In this document: piece by piece, positions 34,804 to 43,834 of the stretch | Layout of the letters: each line of letters opens with the position of its first letter | Position numbering within the stretch: the first letter of the stretch is position 1 | From: Lachnoclostridium sp. An131 | GTDB lineage: Bacteria; Bacillota; Clostridia; Lachnospirales; Lachnospiraceae | DNA length: 64,000 nucleotides | Direction of reading: 5' to 3' | Assembly (NCBI RefSeq): GCF_002160825.1 | Contig: NZ_NFLI01000003.1 | Coordinates: 62,001-126,000, forward strand | The notes under the pieces: generated by a model | Seen by the model: only the letters and a program-made list of their open reading frames with translations | The model's database searches: none | Told to the model about the DNA's origin: nothing | Made by a program: the position numbers and the translations under genes

Positions 34804-34809
34804 TTGCCT

Positions 34810-36174
34810 ATGCAGATGAATTCATATTCTGAGATTACACCTGAAATTTTAGATCTCGCCCAAATGAGCGAGAGGGCCAGCCAAATCAATGCCGACCTGT
34901 ACCAGAAATACGACGTAAAGCGTGGTCTGCGCGACATCAACGGCAAGGGAGTCCTGGCCGGACTGACTGAGATCGGTGAGGTTCAGGCTTATAAAACAGT
35001 GGATGGGAAGGAGGTTCCCTGCGAAGGTAAGCTCTACTACCGCGGACACGATATTGAGGAGCTGGTGAAAGGCTTCGTATCGGAAAAGCGTTTCGGTTTC
35101 GAGGAAATCACCTATCTTCTTCTCTTTGGCGAGCTGCCGAATGGAAAAGAGCTTTCTGACTTCTGTGAGCTTCTGGGCTCCTACCGCACTCTTCCAACCC
35201 ATTTTGTGCGCGATATTATTATGAAAGCGCCCAGCAAGGATATGATGAACACCCTGGCCCGCAGCGTTCTGACCCTCTACTCCTATGATGACAAGGGCGA
35301 CGATATTTCCATTCCAAATGTACTGCGTCAGTCCCTGCAGCTGATTGCCCTGTTTCCGATGCTCTCCGTCTATGGCTATCAGGCCTACAGCCATTATCAT
35401 GACGGAAAGAGCCTCTACATCCATCAGCCCCAGGCAGAGCTCTCCACAGCGGAAAATATCCTCTACACCCTGCGGCCTGACAGCTCCTATTCTGATTTTG
35501 AGGCAAAGGTTCTGGATATCGCCCTCGTACTCCATATGGAACACGGCGGCGGAAACAACTCCTCCTTCACAACTCATGTAGTATCCTCCTCCGGCACAGA
35601 CACCTATTCTTCGGTGGCCGCTTCCCTGGGATCCTTAAAGGGACCAAGGCATGGTGGCGCCAACATCAAGGTTGTACGCATGTTCGAGGATATGAAGCAG
35701 AATGTAAAGGACTGGACCAGCGAAGAGGAGGTCGGCAGCTATCTGAAGGCTCTGCTTCACAAGGAAGCCTTCGACCGTGCCGGACTGATCTACGGTATGG
35801 GACACGCTGTATATTCTCTGTCCGACCCACGTGCAAATATTTTCAAGTCCTTTGTAGAGCGCCTGTCCAAAGAAAAGGGGCGTGAAGAGGAATTTCAGCT
35901 TTATTCCATGGTAGAGCGCCTGGCTCCGAAGATCATCGGCGAAGAGCGTCAGATTTACAAGGGCGTCAGCGCAAATGTAGACTTCTACAGCGGCTTCGTG
36001 TACAGCATGCTGGATCTGCCGCTGGAGCTTTACACACCGATCTTCGCCATGGCCCGTATCGTCGGCTGGAGCGCGCACCGTATCGAGGAGCTGGCAAATA
36101 ACGGAAAGATCATTCGTCCTGCATACAAGAGTGTTGCGGAAAAACAGGAGTATGTAAAGCTGTCCGAGCGGTAG
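34810..36174 (+). CDS. Citrate synthase
   Basis: A 454-residue citrate/2-methylcitrate synthase-type enzyme condensing acetyl-CoA (or propionyl-CoA) with oxaloacetate. Landmarks: LYYRGHDIEELV, the histidine stretch HMEHGGGNNSSFT, the loop LGSLKGPRHGGANIKV with the second catalytic His, and GMGHAVYSLSDPRA with the third His and Asp. It is longer at the N-terminus than Gram-negative enzymes, as in many Clostridia. AAAGGAG and the ATG at 34810 give the best spacing; TTG at 34804 and ATG at 34816 are alternatives. No aconitase or isocitrate dehydrogenase gene is nearby, so its link to glutamate synthesis is inferred. Confidence 0.92.
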   Translation: MQMNSYSEITPEILDLAQMSERASQINADLYQKYDVKRGLRDINGKGVLAGLTEIGEVQAYKTVDGKEVPCEGKLYYRGHDIEELVKGFVSEKRFGFEEITYLLLFGELPNGKELSDFCELLGSYRTLPTHFVRDIIMKAPSKDMMNTLARSVLTLYSYDDKGDDISIPNVLRQSLQLIALFPMLSVYGYQAYSHYHDGKSLYIHQPQAELSTAENILYTLRPDSSYSDFEAKVLDIALVLHMEHGGGNNSSFTTHVVSSSGTDTYSSVAASLGSLKGPRHGGANIKVVRMFEDMKQNVKDWTSEEEVGSYLKALLHKEAFDRAGLIYGMGHAVYSLSDPRANIFKSFVERLSKEKGREEEFQLYSMVERLAPKIIGEERQIYKGVSANVDFYSGFVYSMLDLPLELYTPIFAMARIVGWSAHRIEELANNGKIIRPAYKSVAEKQEYVKLSER

Positions 36175-36222
36175 GCTTGGCTTGCACGGAAATCCTCTCT
36201 TTTCACACATGGATACGATAAA

Positions 36223-36269
36223 AGGGTATTCCCAAAGTGGATTTGCACTTTGAGGATACCCTCTTTTTT
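36223..36269 (+). terminator. Terminator of the citrate synthase gene
   Basis: AGGGTATTCCCAAAGTG pairs with CACTTTGAGGATACCCT (one mismatch), followed by CTTTTTT. It overlaps the end of the converging small membrane protein gene by lying just outside its stop. Confidence 0.88.
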
Positions 36270-36274
36270 GTCAC

Positions 36275-36625
36275 TTACCAGAATCTCTCGATTCCTTTGC
36301 GGGTTGCATACGCAAACCAGATCAGCACCGCCAGAAACAGTACCATAATCACGATATATACCGGCAGCGGCATCGCATACACGTGAGTGTTGATAAGGCC
36401 GGCCGCTCCGTACAGGATCGCTGCAATGCCAAAAATCAGCATCTTGGGAGCGATAAAAGCCTTATAGCCTTCCAGATCCTTGCATTTCTTGATGTTTACG
36501 TCCTTGCTCATCAAAATCGAGGTCTTGATTTCTCCCTTTGTTTTCATCATAACCCATGCGTACAGAACGTAGATGCCTGCACCCACAAAAACAATATCCA
36601 AAATACCAAAAATACTGCTGTCCAT
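36275..36625 (-). CDS. Small conserved membrane protein, unknown function
   Basis: A 116-residue protein with three hydrophobic segments (about residues 7-27, 58-80 and 87-108) and a polar loop rich in Lys between the first two (MSKDVNIKKCKDLEGYKAFIAPKM). No family recognised. An AAAGGCGG ribosome site precedes the ATG. It lies 15 bases after thrC in the same direction, so it is probably co-transcribed with it. Confidence 0.75.
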   Translation of the reverse strand: MDSSIFGILDIVFVGAGIYVLYAWVMMKTKGEIKTSILMSKDVNIKKCKDLEGYKAFIAPKMLIFGIAAILYGAAGLINTHVYAMPLPVYIVIMVLFLAVLIWFAYATRKGIERFW

Positions 36626-36640
36626 CGTATCCGCCTTTCT

Positions 36641-38128
36641 TTATATTCCCAAAAATGCCTTGACTGCCTCTTTCATCTCCGAGATCTCCACTACCGTATC
36701 GTGAAGCACCGGAGCCGTACGAATCTCCTCTACCGCCCGCGGGATCTCCGTGCCCGAAAGAGCGGAAAGCTCATCTGCCAGCTGAAAGTCATCCTTTCCG
36801 TCGCAATTCTGTCCTATAGCCCTCATCACGCTGCCTGTAAATTTATAAGGGCTCGCCGTAGAGGCAATCACGGCCTTTGCCTTGTCGCCGGTATCTGCCT
36901 TGTACTTTTCGTACACACAGGAAGCCACAGCCGTGTGAGGATCGATCACATAGCCGGTCCTGTCATACAGGCTCTGAATCGTCTGGGCTGTCTCCTGCTC
37001 TGTGGCAAAATTGCCGTAGAAATCACCGAGCTTTTCCCGCATGGCAGGCGTAATTTCATAGACTCCCTTTTCCGCCAGATTTTTCATGAAGGCCGCATCT
37101 GCCCTGTCGTCTTCCCCGGCGATCCGGTAAATCAGTCTCTCCAGATTACTGGAAATCAGGATGTCCATGGACGGTGAGCTTGTCAGAATGAAATCCCGGT
37201 TTCTGTCATAGCTTCCTGTCTGAAAGAAATCAAAAAGAACCTTATTTTCATTGGAAGCACAGATAAGCCGGCCCACAGGAAGCCCCATCTGCTTCGCATA
37301 ATAAGCGGCAAGGATATTTCCAAAGTTTCCGGTGGGAACTACGATATTGATTTTCTCGTTTTTCTCTATTTCGCCAGCCGCATAAAGCTTCGCATAGGCA
37401 TACACATAGTAGACAATCTGCGGAACAAGGCGTCCGATATTGATGGAATTTGCGGAAGAAAACTGGAAGCCCGCCTGCGCCATCTCACGCTCCAGCTCCT
37501 GATCGCCGAAAATAGCCTTCACGCCGCTCTGGGCGTCGTCGAAGTTGCCGCGGATCCCGATAACCTTTACGTTGTCTCCTTTCTGGGTCACCATCTGCTT
37601 TTCCTGAATCGGACTTACTCCGTTTTTCGGATAAAAAACCACAATGCGTGTCCCAGGCACATCAGCAAACCCGGCAAGCGCCGCTTTTCCCGTATCTCCT
37701 GAGGTCGCCGTCAGAATCACGATCTCATTTTTCACCTGGTTTTTTCTGGCGGAAACCGTCATCAGATGCGGCAGAATCGAAAGCGCCATATCCTTAAAGG
37801 CGATAGTCGCTCCATGGAAAAGCTCCAGATAATAAGCGCCCCCTGCTTTCACAAGCGGGGCTATCTCCGGCAAATCAAATTTCTCGTCATAGGCCTTTTC
37901 GATGCAGCCCTTCAGCTCCTCTTCCGTAAAATCAGTCAGAAACCGGCTCATCACTGCGTAGGCCGTCTCCTGATAGCTCATCTGCGCCAGCTCATCCAGG
38001 CTCACATCCAGCTCTGGTATCGTGTTTGGCACAAACAGACCGCCGTCTGCGGACAGTCCCTTCAGGATTGCCTGGGAAGCCGTCACCTGTACGCCGGAAT
38101 CTCTTGTACTCCTGTATAACAAATCCAT
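36641..38128 (-). CDS. thrC: Threonine synthase
   Basis: A 495-residue PLP enzyme converting O-phosphohomoserine to threonine. The N-terminal YRSTRDSG start, the PLP lysine in HGATIAFKDMAL (about residue 112), ILTATSGDTGKAAL and VPTGNFGNILAAYYAKQMGLPVGRLI are diagnostic of the longer (fungal/E. coli-type) class. AAGGGGA precedes the ATG. No homoserine genes are adjacent; a weak promoter with TATAAT near 38178 lies upstream. Confidence 0.96.
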   Translation of the reverse strand: MDLLYRSTRDSGVQVTASQAILKGLSADGGLFVPNTIPELDVSLDELAQMSYQETAYAVMSRFLTDFTEEELKGCIEKAYDEKFDLPEIAPLVKAGGAYYLELFHGATIAFKDMALSILPHLMTVSARKNQVKNEIVILTATSGDTGKAALAGFADVPGTRIVVFYPKNGVSPIQEKQMVTQKGDNVKVIGIRGNFDDAQSGVKAIFGDQELEREMAQAGFQFSSANSINIGRLVPQIVYYVYAYAKLYAAGEIEKNEKINIVVPTGNFGNILAAYYAKQMGLPVGRLICASNENKVLFDFFQTGSYDRNRDFILTSSPSMDILISSNLERLIYRIAGEDDRADAAFMKNLAEKGVYEITPAMREKLGDFYGNFATEQETAQTIQSLYDRTGYVIDPHTAVASCVYEKYKADTGDKAKAVIASTASPYKFTGSVMRAIGQNCDGKDDFQLADELSALSGTEIPRAVEEIRTAPVLHDTVVEISEMKEAVKAFLGI

Positions 38129-38284
38129 GAATTTCGTCCCCTTTTTCTAAAAATATGTATCAGGCTTTCCGGGCTATTATAGCATATTTCCTTCCGGTTC
38201 GTCCACAGGTTTTCACAGCAGCCTCTTCGTGCTATACTGGATACAGAAAAATGATACGCCCGGATTGCGAAAGGAGCTGCTTGC

Positions 38285-39169
38285 ATGGAACTGAAAATCA
38301 CGACACTGATAGAAAACCAGCCGGATGACAAAGGGGAACTGGCCTTTGAACATGGACTTTCCCTTTTTATTGAGTTTGCCGGAAAACGGCTCCTCTTTGA
38401 CACCGGCCAGACAGGTGCTTTTGCAGACAACGCCCGAAAGCTTGGCATTGATCTTTCCAGGCTGGACGCCGTTATTCTAAGCCATGGGCATTATGACCAC
38501 AGCGGAGGGCTGGCCAGGCTTCTGCCTCTTTTGGCGCCCGGCACGCCGCTTTATGTAGGAGAAGGCTTTTTCCGCCCCAAATACAAACGCATAAATCTGA
38601 ACATTTCCAAAGACTGCACAATTCCCGGGGATCTGAAAAAGCCCGGAGGCAGCTTCCAGTACAATGGAAACCCGTTTCCCCGGGAAATTCTTGCTCCCTA
38701 CCAGGTCGCCTTAAGGCAGCTTGGTACCGATACGACCTGGCTTACTCCGAAAATCGTAATCTTCAAAGGCTTTGAGAAAAGCTGTCCCTTTGAACAGCCA
38801 AATCCACGGTTTTATACAGAATACGGCTCCGGCCTTCAGCCGGATGCCTTTGACGATGAGATCGCCCTGGGGCTTTTGACCGGAAAGGGACTGGTCTTCC
38901 TCTCAGGCTGCGCCCATCCCGGCATCCTCAATATGCTGCACACAGCCGCCGCCAGATCCGGCGCTCCTCTTTACGCTGTAATCGGAGGCACCCACCTTGT
39001 GGAAGCAGGCGAAGCCCGGCTTCAGAAAACGGCTGCCGGGTTCCGGAAGCTGGGGCTTTCCCAGATCGCAGTCTCCCACTGTACCGGAGCGGAGGGAGAA
39101 AGCCTGCTTCAAAATACTTTTCCCTCTCAGTTTATCCGGAATAACACCGGACATATCTGCGTGCTGTAA
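38285..39169 (+). CDS. Metallo-beta-lactamase-fold hydrolase (COG1237-like)
   Basis: A 294-residue MBL-fold protein. The metal motif is SHGHYDHSGG (about residues 66-75), with further ligands in SGCAHPGI and a C-terminal SHCTG. The layout matches the 7,8-dihydropterin-6-yl-methyl-4-aminobenzene phosphate synthase-like group (COG1237), whose bacterial members have no settled substrate. AAAGGAG precedes the ATG. It is divergent from thrC and likely monocistronic. Confidence 0.85.
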   Translation: MELKITTLIENQPDDKGELAFEHGLSLFIEFAGKRLLFDTGQTGAFADNARKLGIDLSRLDAVILSHGHYDHSGGLARLLPLLAPGTPLYVGEGFFRPKYKRINLNISKDCTIPGDLKKPGGSFQYNGNPFPREILAPYQVALRQLGTDTTWLTPKIVIFKGFEKSCPFEQPNPRFYTEYGSGLQPDAFDDEIALGLLTGKGLVFLSGCAHPGILNMLHTAAARSGAPLYAVIGGTHLVEAGEARLQKTAAGFRKLGLSQIAVSHCTGAEGESLLQNTFPSQFIRNNTGHICVL

Positions 39170-39186
39170 AAAGACCGGAAAGCAGA

Positions 39187-39237
39187 CAGCGCCGGAGCCG
39201 CACAAGCCAATTCTGGCTGTGCCTGGCTCCGGCGCTG
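39187..39237. terminator. Strong hairpin between converging genes
   Basis: CAGCGCCGGAGCC pairs with GGCTCCGGCGCTG and an inner CACA-GCC / GGC-TGTG stem extends it. There is no T-run, so it may be a double-sided stop aided by structure only. Confidence 0.5.
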
Positions 39238-39289
39238 TATCATGCTGTATCTTCCTGCGCAGGCTCTTATCCTCCGCTCCTGTTTTTCT

Positions 39290-40078
39290 TTAGCTTCGGC
39301 GCAGTCTCTCGTAAAGCTCCGGCTTTCGATCCGTCCGCGCCGGAAATTCTTCCCGGTATTGCCGAAGCCCTTCCAGATTCAAATCCGCCACTATCAGCTC
39401 TTCCCCATCCCCCGCTTTCGACAGAACGCGGCCAAAGGGATCTACAATCATGGAATCCCCGCTGTAGCTTAAGGTCCGGGCACGCCCCACACGGTTTACG
39501 CCTGCGATATAGCACTGATCCTCAATTGCCCGTGCTTTCAGAAGCGTCATAAAATGCTCCCGGCGGTCGGAAGGCCAGTTTGCCGGCACCACAATCAGAT
39601 CCGCCCGCTCAGAGGCAATTTCAAAAAGCTCCGGGAACCGCAGATCGTAGCAGATAAGCGGAGACACTGTAAATTCCTTCACCCGGCAGAAAGCAAGCTC
39701 TTCTCCTCCCGCATAATGAACCGCCTCCGTCCCGAAGGTAAAGGGATGAATCTTTCTGTAATCGGCCAGAACCTTGCCTTCCGGGCTTATGATGGCATAC
39801 CGGTTAAAGGATTTCGGCTGACAGTATTCCACATAGCCAACCCCGATATAGAGGCCGTATTCCTGTGCCTGCTCCCGGAAAAACGAAAGCGTCTCCGGGC
39901 TTTCGTTTGTCTCCCCTATCTTTTCGGGATGCATGGAAAAGCCAGTCATGCTCATCTCCGGAAACAGAATCAGGTCTGCCTGCTTCTCCCGTGCCTGCTC
40001 AAGAAAGGAAAGAGCTGCCCGGAAATTTCCTTCTTTATTTTCCCAGAGGGGTTCTGTCTGCGCCAATGCAACTCTCAT
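39290..40078 (-). CDS. Carbon-nitrogen hydrolase (nitrilase superfamily)
   Basis: A 262-residue amidase-type enzyme with the Glu-Lys-Cys triad in normal context: LILFPEMSMTGF (Glu near residue 42), DYRKIHPF (Lys near 110) and LICYDLRFPELFE (Cys near 144). The pattern is close to the YafV/omega-amidase branch, which hydrolyses 2-oxoglutaramate or 2-oxosuccinamate in methionine salvage and glutamine transaminase pathways; the exact substrate is not settled. It shares direction with leuA but ends before a separate hairpin; the ATG at 40078 lies 48 bases after the leuA stop. Confidence 0.9.
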   Translation of the reverse strand: MRVALAQTEPLWENKEGNFRAALSFLEQAREKQADLILFPEMSMTGFSMHPEKIGETNESPETLSFFREQAQEYGLYIGVGYVEYCQPKSFNRYAIISPEGKVLADYRKIHPFTFGTEAVHYAGGEELAFCRVKEFTVSPLICYDLRFPELFEIASERADLIVVPANWPSDRREHFMTLLKARAIEDQCYIAGVNRVGRARTLSYSGDSMIVDPFGRVLSKAGDGEELIVADLNLEGLRQYREEFPARTDRKPELYERLRRS

Positions 40079-40126
40079 AGCTTTCTCCTTCCTCTCCTGC
40101 GGCCTGGCGCCGCACAGTCTCAGATA

Positions 40127-41788
40127 TTAAATAGCAGAATTATTGATCGCTGTCAGCAGAGCGTCGATGGAAGCACGGATGATATCGGAATCCACGCCTG
40201 CGCCCCAGTAAAGCTTTCCGTCAGGCTTCTGAATTCCCACATAGGCAATAGCCCGGGAACTGGAGCTTGCCTCCAGTGCGTGCTCCTGATAGGTAACCAG
40301 ATTGTACTGGAGTCCAAAGCATTTCTTCAGAGCGTTGCTGACTGCGTTCAGACGGCCGTTTCCAGGCGCATAGGTAACCTCCCTCTTTCCCTGGTATTCG
40401 GTATGCACCTCGGCTGTAATGCCGCCGTTTTCCTGCTTGAAATGTACCTCGGTAATATTGTAGGGAGCGTTCAGGCCCTCGAATTTCTTCTTGAAGAGCT
40501 CAAAGATTTCCTCAGGCAGCAGCTCCTTGTTCTTGTGATCGGATTCGTCCTTGGCCGCGTATCCCATGGCCTCGCGCATCTTCGGCGGAAGGTTCAGGCC
40601 GAAATTGTGCTCCAGGATGTAGCCTACGCCGCCCTTTCCGGACTGGCTGTTGATACGGATGACGTCCGCATCGTAGTTTCTGCTGACATCCGTCGGATCG
40701 ATGGGCAGATACGGAACCGTCCAGTGCTCCGGATCGTGCTCCTCGCGGTAATGCATGCCCTTTGCGATGGCGTCCTGATGGGAGCCGGAAAAGGCCGCAA
40801 ATACAAGCGCTCCCGCGTACGGACTTCTCTCGTTTACCTTCATGCCGGTAAATTTCTCATAAGCCTCGCAGACCTCCGGCATATTGCTGAAGTCAAGCTC
40901 CGGATCCACACCCTGGGAATACATGTTCATAGCCAGCGTTACCACATCCACGTTTCCGGTTCTCTCTCCGTTTCCAAACAGCGTTCCCTCTACGCGGTCA
41001 GCGCCTGCCAAAAGTCCCATCTCCGTGTCTGCCACGCCGCAGCCCCGGTCATTGTGGGGATGGAGCGACACGATCACATTTTCACGGTATTTCAGGTTCT
41101 CACACATGTACTCAATCTGGCTGGCATATACATGGGGCATGGAATGCTCCACTGTCACAGGAAGATTGATGATCGCCTTGTTGTCTGCCGTGGGCTTCCA
41201 TACGTCAAGCACCGCGTTGCAGACCTCCAGCGCATATTCCGGCTCTGTTCCCGTAAAGCTCTCCGGGCTGTACTCAAAGCGGTAATTTCCGCCCGTCTCC
41301 TCTGTCAGCTTCTTCAGAAGCTCTGCTCCGTCTACGGCGATTTTCAGGATTTCCTCCTTTGATTTATGGAATACCTGTTCCCTCTGGGCCACAGAGGTAG
41401 AATTGTACACATGCACAATGGCCTGCTTCGCGCCCTCCAGCGCCTCAAAGGTCTTGCGGATAATATGCTCTCTGGCCTGGGTCAGCACCTGAATCGTCAC
41501 ATCATCCGGAATCAGATTCTGCTCAATCAGAGCGCGGAGAAACGTATACTCCGTCTCGGAAGCCGCCGGGAAGCCCACCTCGATCTCCTTGAAGCCTACC
41601 TTGCAGAGAAGCTTGAAGAAGCCAATCTTCTGCTCCAGGGTCATTGGCACTACAAGCGCCTGATTGCCGTCCCGAAGGTCCACGCTGCACCATACGGGGG
41701 CCTTATCCACGTAATCCTTCTCTGCCCATTTCATGCAGGGATAAGGCGGCATATAATATTGTCTCCGGTATTTGCTGTGATTCATCAT
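40127..41788 (-). CDS. leuA: 2-isopropylmalate synthase
   Basis: A 553-residue enzyme condensing acetyl-CoA with 2-oxoisovalerate, the first step of leucine synthesis. The catalytic barrel shows WCSVDLRDGNQAL (Arg-Asp motif), GFPAASETE, VSLHPHNDRGCGVADTE (metal histidines) and GTLFGNGERTGNVDV. The C-terminal regulatory domain (about 430-553) that binds leucine is complete. The length and PYPCMKW start place it in the longer LeuA2-type group. Transcription is controlled by the T-box leader upstream. leuB is not in the window; leuCD is 3 kb away under another regulator. Confidence 0.96.
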   Translation of the reverse strand: MMNHSKYRRQYYMPPYPCMKWAEKDYVDKAPVWCSVDLRDGNQALVVPMTLEQKIGFFKLLCKVGFKEIEVGFPAASETEYTFLRALIEQNLIPDDVTIQVLTQAREHIIRKTFEALEGAKQAIVHVYNSTSVAQREQVFHKSKEEILKIAVDGAELLKKLTEETGGNYRFEYSPESFTGTEPEYALEVCNAVLDVWKPTADNKAIINLPVTVEHSMPHVYASQIEYMCENLKYRENVIVSLHPHNDRGCGVADTEMGLLAGADRVEGTLFGNGERTGNVDVVTLAMNMYSQGVDPELDFSNMPEVCEAYEKFTGMKVNERSPYAGALVFAAFSGSHQDAIAKGMHYREEHDPEHWTVPYLPIDPTDVSRNYDADVIRINSQSGKGGVGYILEHNFGLNLPPKMREAMGYAAKDESDHKNKELLPEEIFELFKKKFEGLNAPYNITEVHFKQENGGITAEVHTEYQGKREVTYAPGNGRLNAVSNALKKCFGLQYNLVTYQEHALEASSSSRAIAYVGIQKPDGKLYWGAGVDSDIIRASIDALLTAINNSAI

Positions 41789-41877
41789 GGTTTTTTCTCC
41801 TTTTCTGATTTGATTTTCACACTGCTTCAGATAATAGAAATGCGGAAAACCATGTGGCAGTATCCGCCGCTTACACG

Positions 41878-42181
41878 AAAAAAATCTCCGGCAGCTCTCG
41901 CTGCCGGAGACGGAAGATTTTCATATCCTACGCGGTACCACTCCGGTTTTGTGGAAACAGATCCACACTCTCATCAGATACGGATTCCTGTATGGAACCT
42001 TATATCCTCCCCGCTGTAACGGTCGGGCTCCGTCTGCGCCTACTCTCCCGCTCCGAAGATTTCGGACAGCCGCTCTGAGGTCAGTTCCCATTCTCTCTTC
42101 CACTGCTTCACACCAGCCAGCAGCTCTCTGAACGCCAAGAAAATCGTACTACTCCTCGTCCTCGCATTTCTCTGATATCTG
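41878..42181 (-). promoter_or_regulatory. T-box leader of leuA
   Basis: Minus strand. The T-box proper AGTGGTACCGCG lies at 41942-41931. It is followed by a terminator with a 10-bp perfect stem (CTCCGGCAGC / GCTGCCGGAG, 41909-41886) and seven U residues. Upstream is a long stem I region with AGTAGTA and GAGAGCTGCTGG-like elements. Uncharged tRNA bound to stem I and to the T-box UGG bulge lets leuA be read. A CUG leucine codon in GAACTGACC near 42084 is a candidate specifier, but the specifier loop was not folded. Specificity for leucine is inferred mainly from leuA. Confidence 0.9.
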
Positions 42182-42187
42182 TTTTTA

Positions 42188-42216
42188 AGGATATCAAAAA
42201 CCTCTGTAACTGTCAA
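42188..42216 (-). promoter_or_regulatory. Promoter of the T-box/leuA transcript
   Basis: Minus strand: perfect TTGACA (42216-42211), 17-base spacer, TATCCT (42193-42188). The TGA within the -35 box is also the stop codon of the upstream gene. Confidence 0.8.
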
Positions 42217-42938
42217 GCATAAAATTCATGCCCGTTGTACGAAAACAGAAGTGTGAGATTACGCTGAAACCACGCATGATTCTCCGCATCCGCACAGGCA
42301 GGAGCCACAAAATAAAGCGCGCCCGCCGATTCATCTTCCCCGCAGAGCGCCCGTTCCACGGCCTCCACTGTCTCCTCCGAGACACTCACCCGGTCAATCT
42401 TTCCTGTAGCCACGGGTGAAAACTGCGCCCTTCCATTCTGGCGCTGATAGATAACCTCCTTTATCGTATCAGGAAAGAGCCCGCTTTCCGCACGGTTCAG
42501 CACTACGTTTGCTACCAGCATCTTTCCCTTGATATCTTCCCCTGACGCCTCCGCCTCCACAAGACGAAGCAGCGCGTCATAATCCTCACCGGATACCTCA
42601 TAAACCCAGCCGGAGGCTGCTTCCTCTGCCGCATCCGTCCCTGCCTCGTCCAGGGAGCCTGGCTGCAGAGCCTCTTCCGGGCTGTCTGCTTCCGGATTTT
42701 CTTCCGGAACTGCTTCCAGGGTGCGGGCCAGCTGCTGTTCTGCCTCTGGCTGTTCATCCCGAATCGTCCTGGAGGCTTCCGCCGTCTTCATGCCGGCTGT
42801 CACGCAGGAGGCCTCAGAAAGGCCTTCACTTTCGTAAGAGATTTTACCAGTTGCTTTTACATCCTTCGTATCGGCGGATACCATAAGAATCATACCCGCC
42901 AATCCCAGCACAATTGCATAATCCCTTAGCTTTTTCAT
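42213..42938 (-). CDS. SleB/CwlJ-type cell-wall hydrolase
   Basis: A 241-residue secreted or membrane-anchored protein: N-terminal hydrophobic segment (about residues 7-24), an acidic linker (about 45-110) and a C-terminal hydrolase_2 domain (YDALLRLVEAEASGEDIKGKMLVANVVLNR with its catalytic Glu, then FSPVATGKID and HAWFQRNL). SleB and CwlJ open spore cortex; shorter vegetative relatives cut peptidoglycan during growth. The lack of a peptidoglycan-binding repeat leaves the role open. The stop codon lies inside the leuA promoter. Confidence 0.88.
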   Translation of the reverse strand: MKKLRDYAIVLGLAGMILMVSADTKDVKATGKISYESEGLSEASCVTAGMKTAEASRTIRDEQPEAEQQLARTLEAVPEENPEADSPEEALQPGSLDEAGTDAAEEAASGWVYEVSGEDYDALLRLVEAEASGEDIKGKMLVANVVLNRAESGLFPDTIKEVIYQRQNGRAQFSPVATGKIDRVSVSEETVEAVERALCGEDESAGALYFVAPACADAENHAWFQRNLTLLFSYNGHEFYA

Positions 42939-43134
42939 ACAACCCTATTATAAAAATCCTCTGCCTGCCCGTCAACCATCCCTCCTTATTTTCGTTACTG
43001 TTTTTGTATATTAATTCCTTTTTTATCCTTTTTATGAATAATGACTGGTATATTTACCAAAAATAATTTTTATCGGACAGGCTTTTTTATTGCCTTTTTC
43101 TGTTCTTTTTCTCAACAATCATTTCATCTTTGTT

Positions 43135-43154
43135 ACATATAATATAGTATATGT
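43135..43154. repeat. Perfect inverted repeat in AT-rich gap
   Basis: ACATATA-ATATAG-TATATGT, 7-bp arms, 68 bases before the DUF6512-like gene: a possible operator. The rest of 42939-43221 is AT-rich with no gene seen. Confidence 0.4.
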
Positions 43155-43221
43155 CATATTTTCGTAATATTTCATGGAGTAAATCGGAAATATAGCTGTA
43201 AAAAGATAGGAGGAATTTCAC

Positions 43222-43731
43222 ATGAAAATCAGAGAAGGAACCAATCTGCTTGCCGGAATCCTGTTTACTCTGATCGCAGGCACCCTGCTTCACTTTTGCT
43301 ACGAATGGAGCGGAGAAAATCCTTTCGTCGCCCTGTTTGCTCCGGTCAGCGAATCTGTCTGGGAGCATCTGAAGCTGCTGTTCTTTCCAGTGCTTGTCTA
43401 CACGCTCTTTGAAATCATCGTGCTTTTCAAGGTCTCCGGCAGCTTTCTGACCGCCCGGGTGCTGGGCGTGATTCTGGGAATGTTTTTTATTCTGGCGGCA
43501 TTTTTTACTTATACGGGGATTATCGGCCGAAATTTTCTCGCTGCAGATATCCTGATTTTCGCTTTGAGCGTCTTTGTCACCTTTCTGTCGTCCCGCTATC
43601 TGGAGGTGCGCTGCCCTTCCCTGAACCTGCCGCTGCTGGCCAACTATGCCCTGCTGCTTCTGATTGTGACCTGCTTCTTTTCCTTTACCTTCAGCCCGCC
43701 CGGTCTTCCCATGTTTCAAAGCCCGGTCTGA
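43222..43731 (+). CDS. Multi-pass membrane protein, DUF6512-like
   Basis: A 169-residue protein with five hydrophobic segments (about residues 8-25, 48-65, 72-90, 98-118 and 132-155). The conserved polar stretch FAPVSESVWEHLKLLFFP between the first two segments is the landmark I associate with the DUF6512 family of Firmicutes; its role is unknown. AGGAGGA precedes the ATG. It is monocistronic, with a bidirectional terminator downstream. Confidence 0.8.
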   Translation: MKIREGTNLLAGILFTLIAGTLLHFCYEWSGENPFVALFAPVSESVWEHLKLLFFPVLVYTLFEIIVLFKVSGSFLTARVLGVILGMFFILAAFFTYTGIIGRNFLAADILIFALSVFVTFLSSRYLEVRCPSLNLPLLANYALLLLIVTCFFSFTFSPPGLPMFQSPV

Positions 43732-43762
43732 AGCCGTCTTTCCGCCGCCAGGCGCACCCCCA

Positions 43763-43814
43763 AAAAGGCGTCAGGAAGCTGTCTTTTCCTTCCGGCAGCC
43801 TTCTGACGCCTTTT
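43763..43814. terminator. Bidirectional terminator
   Basis: AAAAGGCGTCAG pairs with CTGACGCCTTTT and an inner AGCTG / CAGC stem extends it; A- and T-runs on opposite flanks serve the two converging genes. Confidence 0.85.
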
Positions 43815-43834
43815 CTGCTTTTGCTTATTCTTAC

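Noticed and set aside
39554-41362. A 602-codon open frame antisense to the nitrilase and leuA genes
   Set aside because: It crosses two genuine genes and their border with no family resemblance; a shadow frame.
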